Origin: Reyranella sp.
Lineage (GTDB): Bacteria > Pseudomonadota > Alphaproteobacteria > Reyranellales > Reyranellaceae
Length of the DNA: 5,529 nucleotides
Reading direction: 5' to 3'
Assembly (NCBI GenBank): GCA_016780605.1
Contig: JADHLS010000430.1
Location: forward strand, 1 to 5,529
In this document: one piece after another, positions 5,234 through 5,529 of the stretch
Numbering within the stretch: the stretch's first letter is position 1
How the letters are laid out: each line of letters starts with the position of its first letter
Notes under the pieces: generated by a model
The model's database searches: none
Told to the model about the DNA's origin: nothing
The model's input: only the letters and a program-made list of their open reading frames with translations
Program-made: the position numbers and the translations under genes

Positions 5234-5529
5234 GTGCGCAAGAACATCGCCCTCGTCGACGACGACCGCAACATCCTCACCTCCGTGTCGATGCTGCTCG
5301 AAGCAGAGGGATTCCAGATCAAGACCTACAACGACGGCGCGTCGGCCCTGGAAGGCCTCAACCAGGCGCCGCCCGACCTCGGCATCTTCGACATCAAGAT
5401 GCCGCGCATGGACGGCATGGAGCTGCTGAACCGCATCCGCAAGACCCAGCAGTTCCCGGTGATCTTCCTCACCTCCAAGGACGAGGAGATCGACGAGGTG
5501 CTGGGGCTGCGCATGGGCGCTGACGATTT
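5234..5529 (+). CDS. chvI: ChvI-type response regulator, 5' part (cut by window end)
   Basis: The receiver domain of an OmpR/PhoB-type response regulator; 98 full codons are present and the window ends inside the gene. The N-terminus [15 protein letters not shown] and the later stretch [21 protein letters not shown] are close to ChvI/BvrR. The acidic pocket is D9/D10, the phosphorylation site D53 ([10 protein letters not shown], 52-61) and the switch residue T80. The conserved Lys of the K-P-F motif and the winged-helix DNA-binding domain should lie beyond the end. ChvI is phosphorylated by the membrane kinase ChvG/ExoS, usually encoded next to it, and controls acid response, envelope and exopolysaccharide genes in rhizobia and Agrobacterium. 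The GTG start has a good AGGAG. It is transcribed away from the HugZ-family gene. Confidence 0.93.
   Translation, partial: MRKNIALVDDDRNILTSVSMLLEAEGFQIKTYNDGASALEGLNQAPPDLGIFDIKMPRMDGMELLNRIRKTQQFPVIFLTSKDEEIDEVLGLRMGADD

Noticed and set aside
5113..5322. N-terminal extension of the HugZ-family protein up to 5322
   Set aside because: It would run across the chvI start on the opposite strand, and the added residues are low-complexity and unlike the family. The start choice remains moderately uncertain.
5326..5514. 62-codon minus-strand frame inside chvI
   Set aside because: Antisense of a conserved receiver domain, Ser-rich, with no start signal.

Overview
This GC-rich window (about two-thirds G+C by eye) looks like a chromosomal segment of an alphaproteobacterium of the Rhizobiales/Rhodospirillales type. 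The best evidence is a ChvI-type response regulator beside an ATP-dependent PEP carboxykinase gene, the arrangement known from rhizobia, Agrobacterium and Brucella (bvrR/bvrS-pckA). I cannot name the genus. I see no tRNA, rRNA, CRISPR array, insertion sequence or phage gene.

Layout. Five genes are read on the minus strand, listed here in transcription order (right to left). First is a HugZ-family protein with a PNPOx-like split barrel and DUF2470 (4384-5112). Next is pckA (2620-4227), then a membrane class III adenylate cyclase with a periplasmic Cache-like sensor (662-2500). Last are a small glycine-zipper lipoprotein (359-577) and a secreted HdeA/HdeB-like protein (10-345), only 13 nt apart and clearly co-translated. 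One gene is read on the plus strand: chvI, diverging from the HugZ-family gene and cut off by the window end (5234 onward). pckA, the cyclase and chvI all start with GTG.

How the genes may work together. ChvI, with its kinase ChvG (expected just outside the window), controls acid and envelope stress responses and carbon metabolism in rhizobia and Agrobacterium. The HdeA/B-like protein and the glycine-zipper lipoprotein are envelope proteins of the kind linked to acid or envelope stress. PckA opens gluconeogenesis, and the cyclase would make cAMP in response to a periplasmic signal. A shared envelope-stress/carbon theme is plausible but is inference from gene order.

Non-coding DNA. The gaps between genes are short but structured. 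Each of the three larger minus-strand genes is followed, 10-26 nt after its stop codon, by a strong hairpin without a U-tract. In all three the stem is extended by G-U pairs that exist only in the minus-strand RNA. Immediately before the cyclase GTG lies a perfect 8-N8-8 inverted repeat. The pckA leader carries overlapping TGTC/GACA dyads and four GANTC (CcrM) sites in 111 bp. The HugZ/chvI divergent gap holds a 7-N19-7 inverted repeat. The genes belong to known families; I did not find a convincing undescribed system, and the intergenic signals are the best leads.
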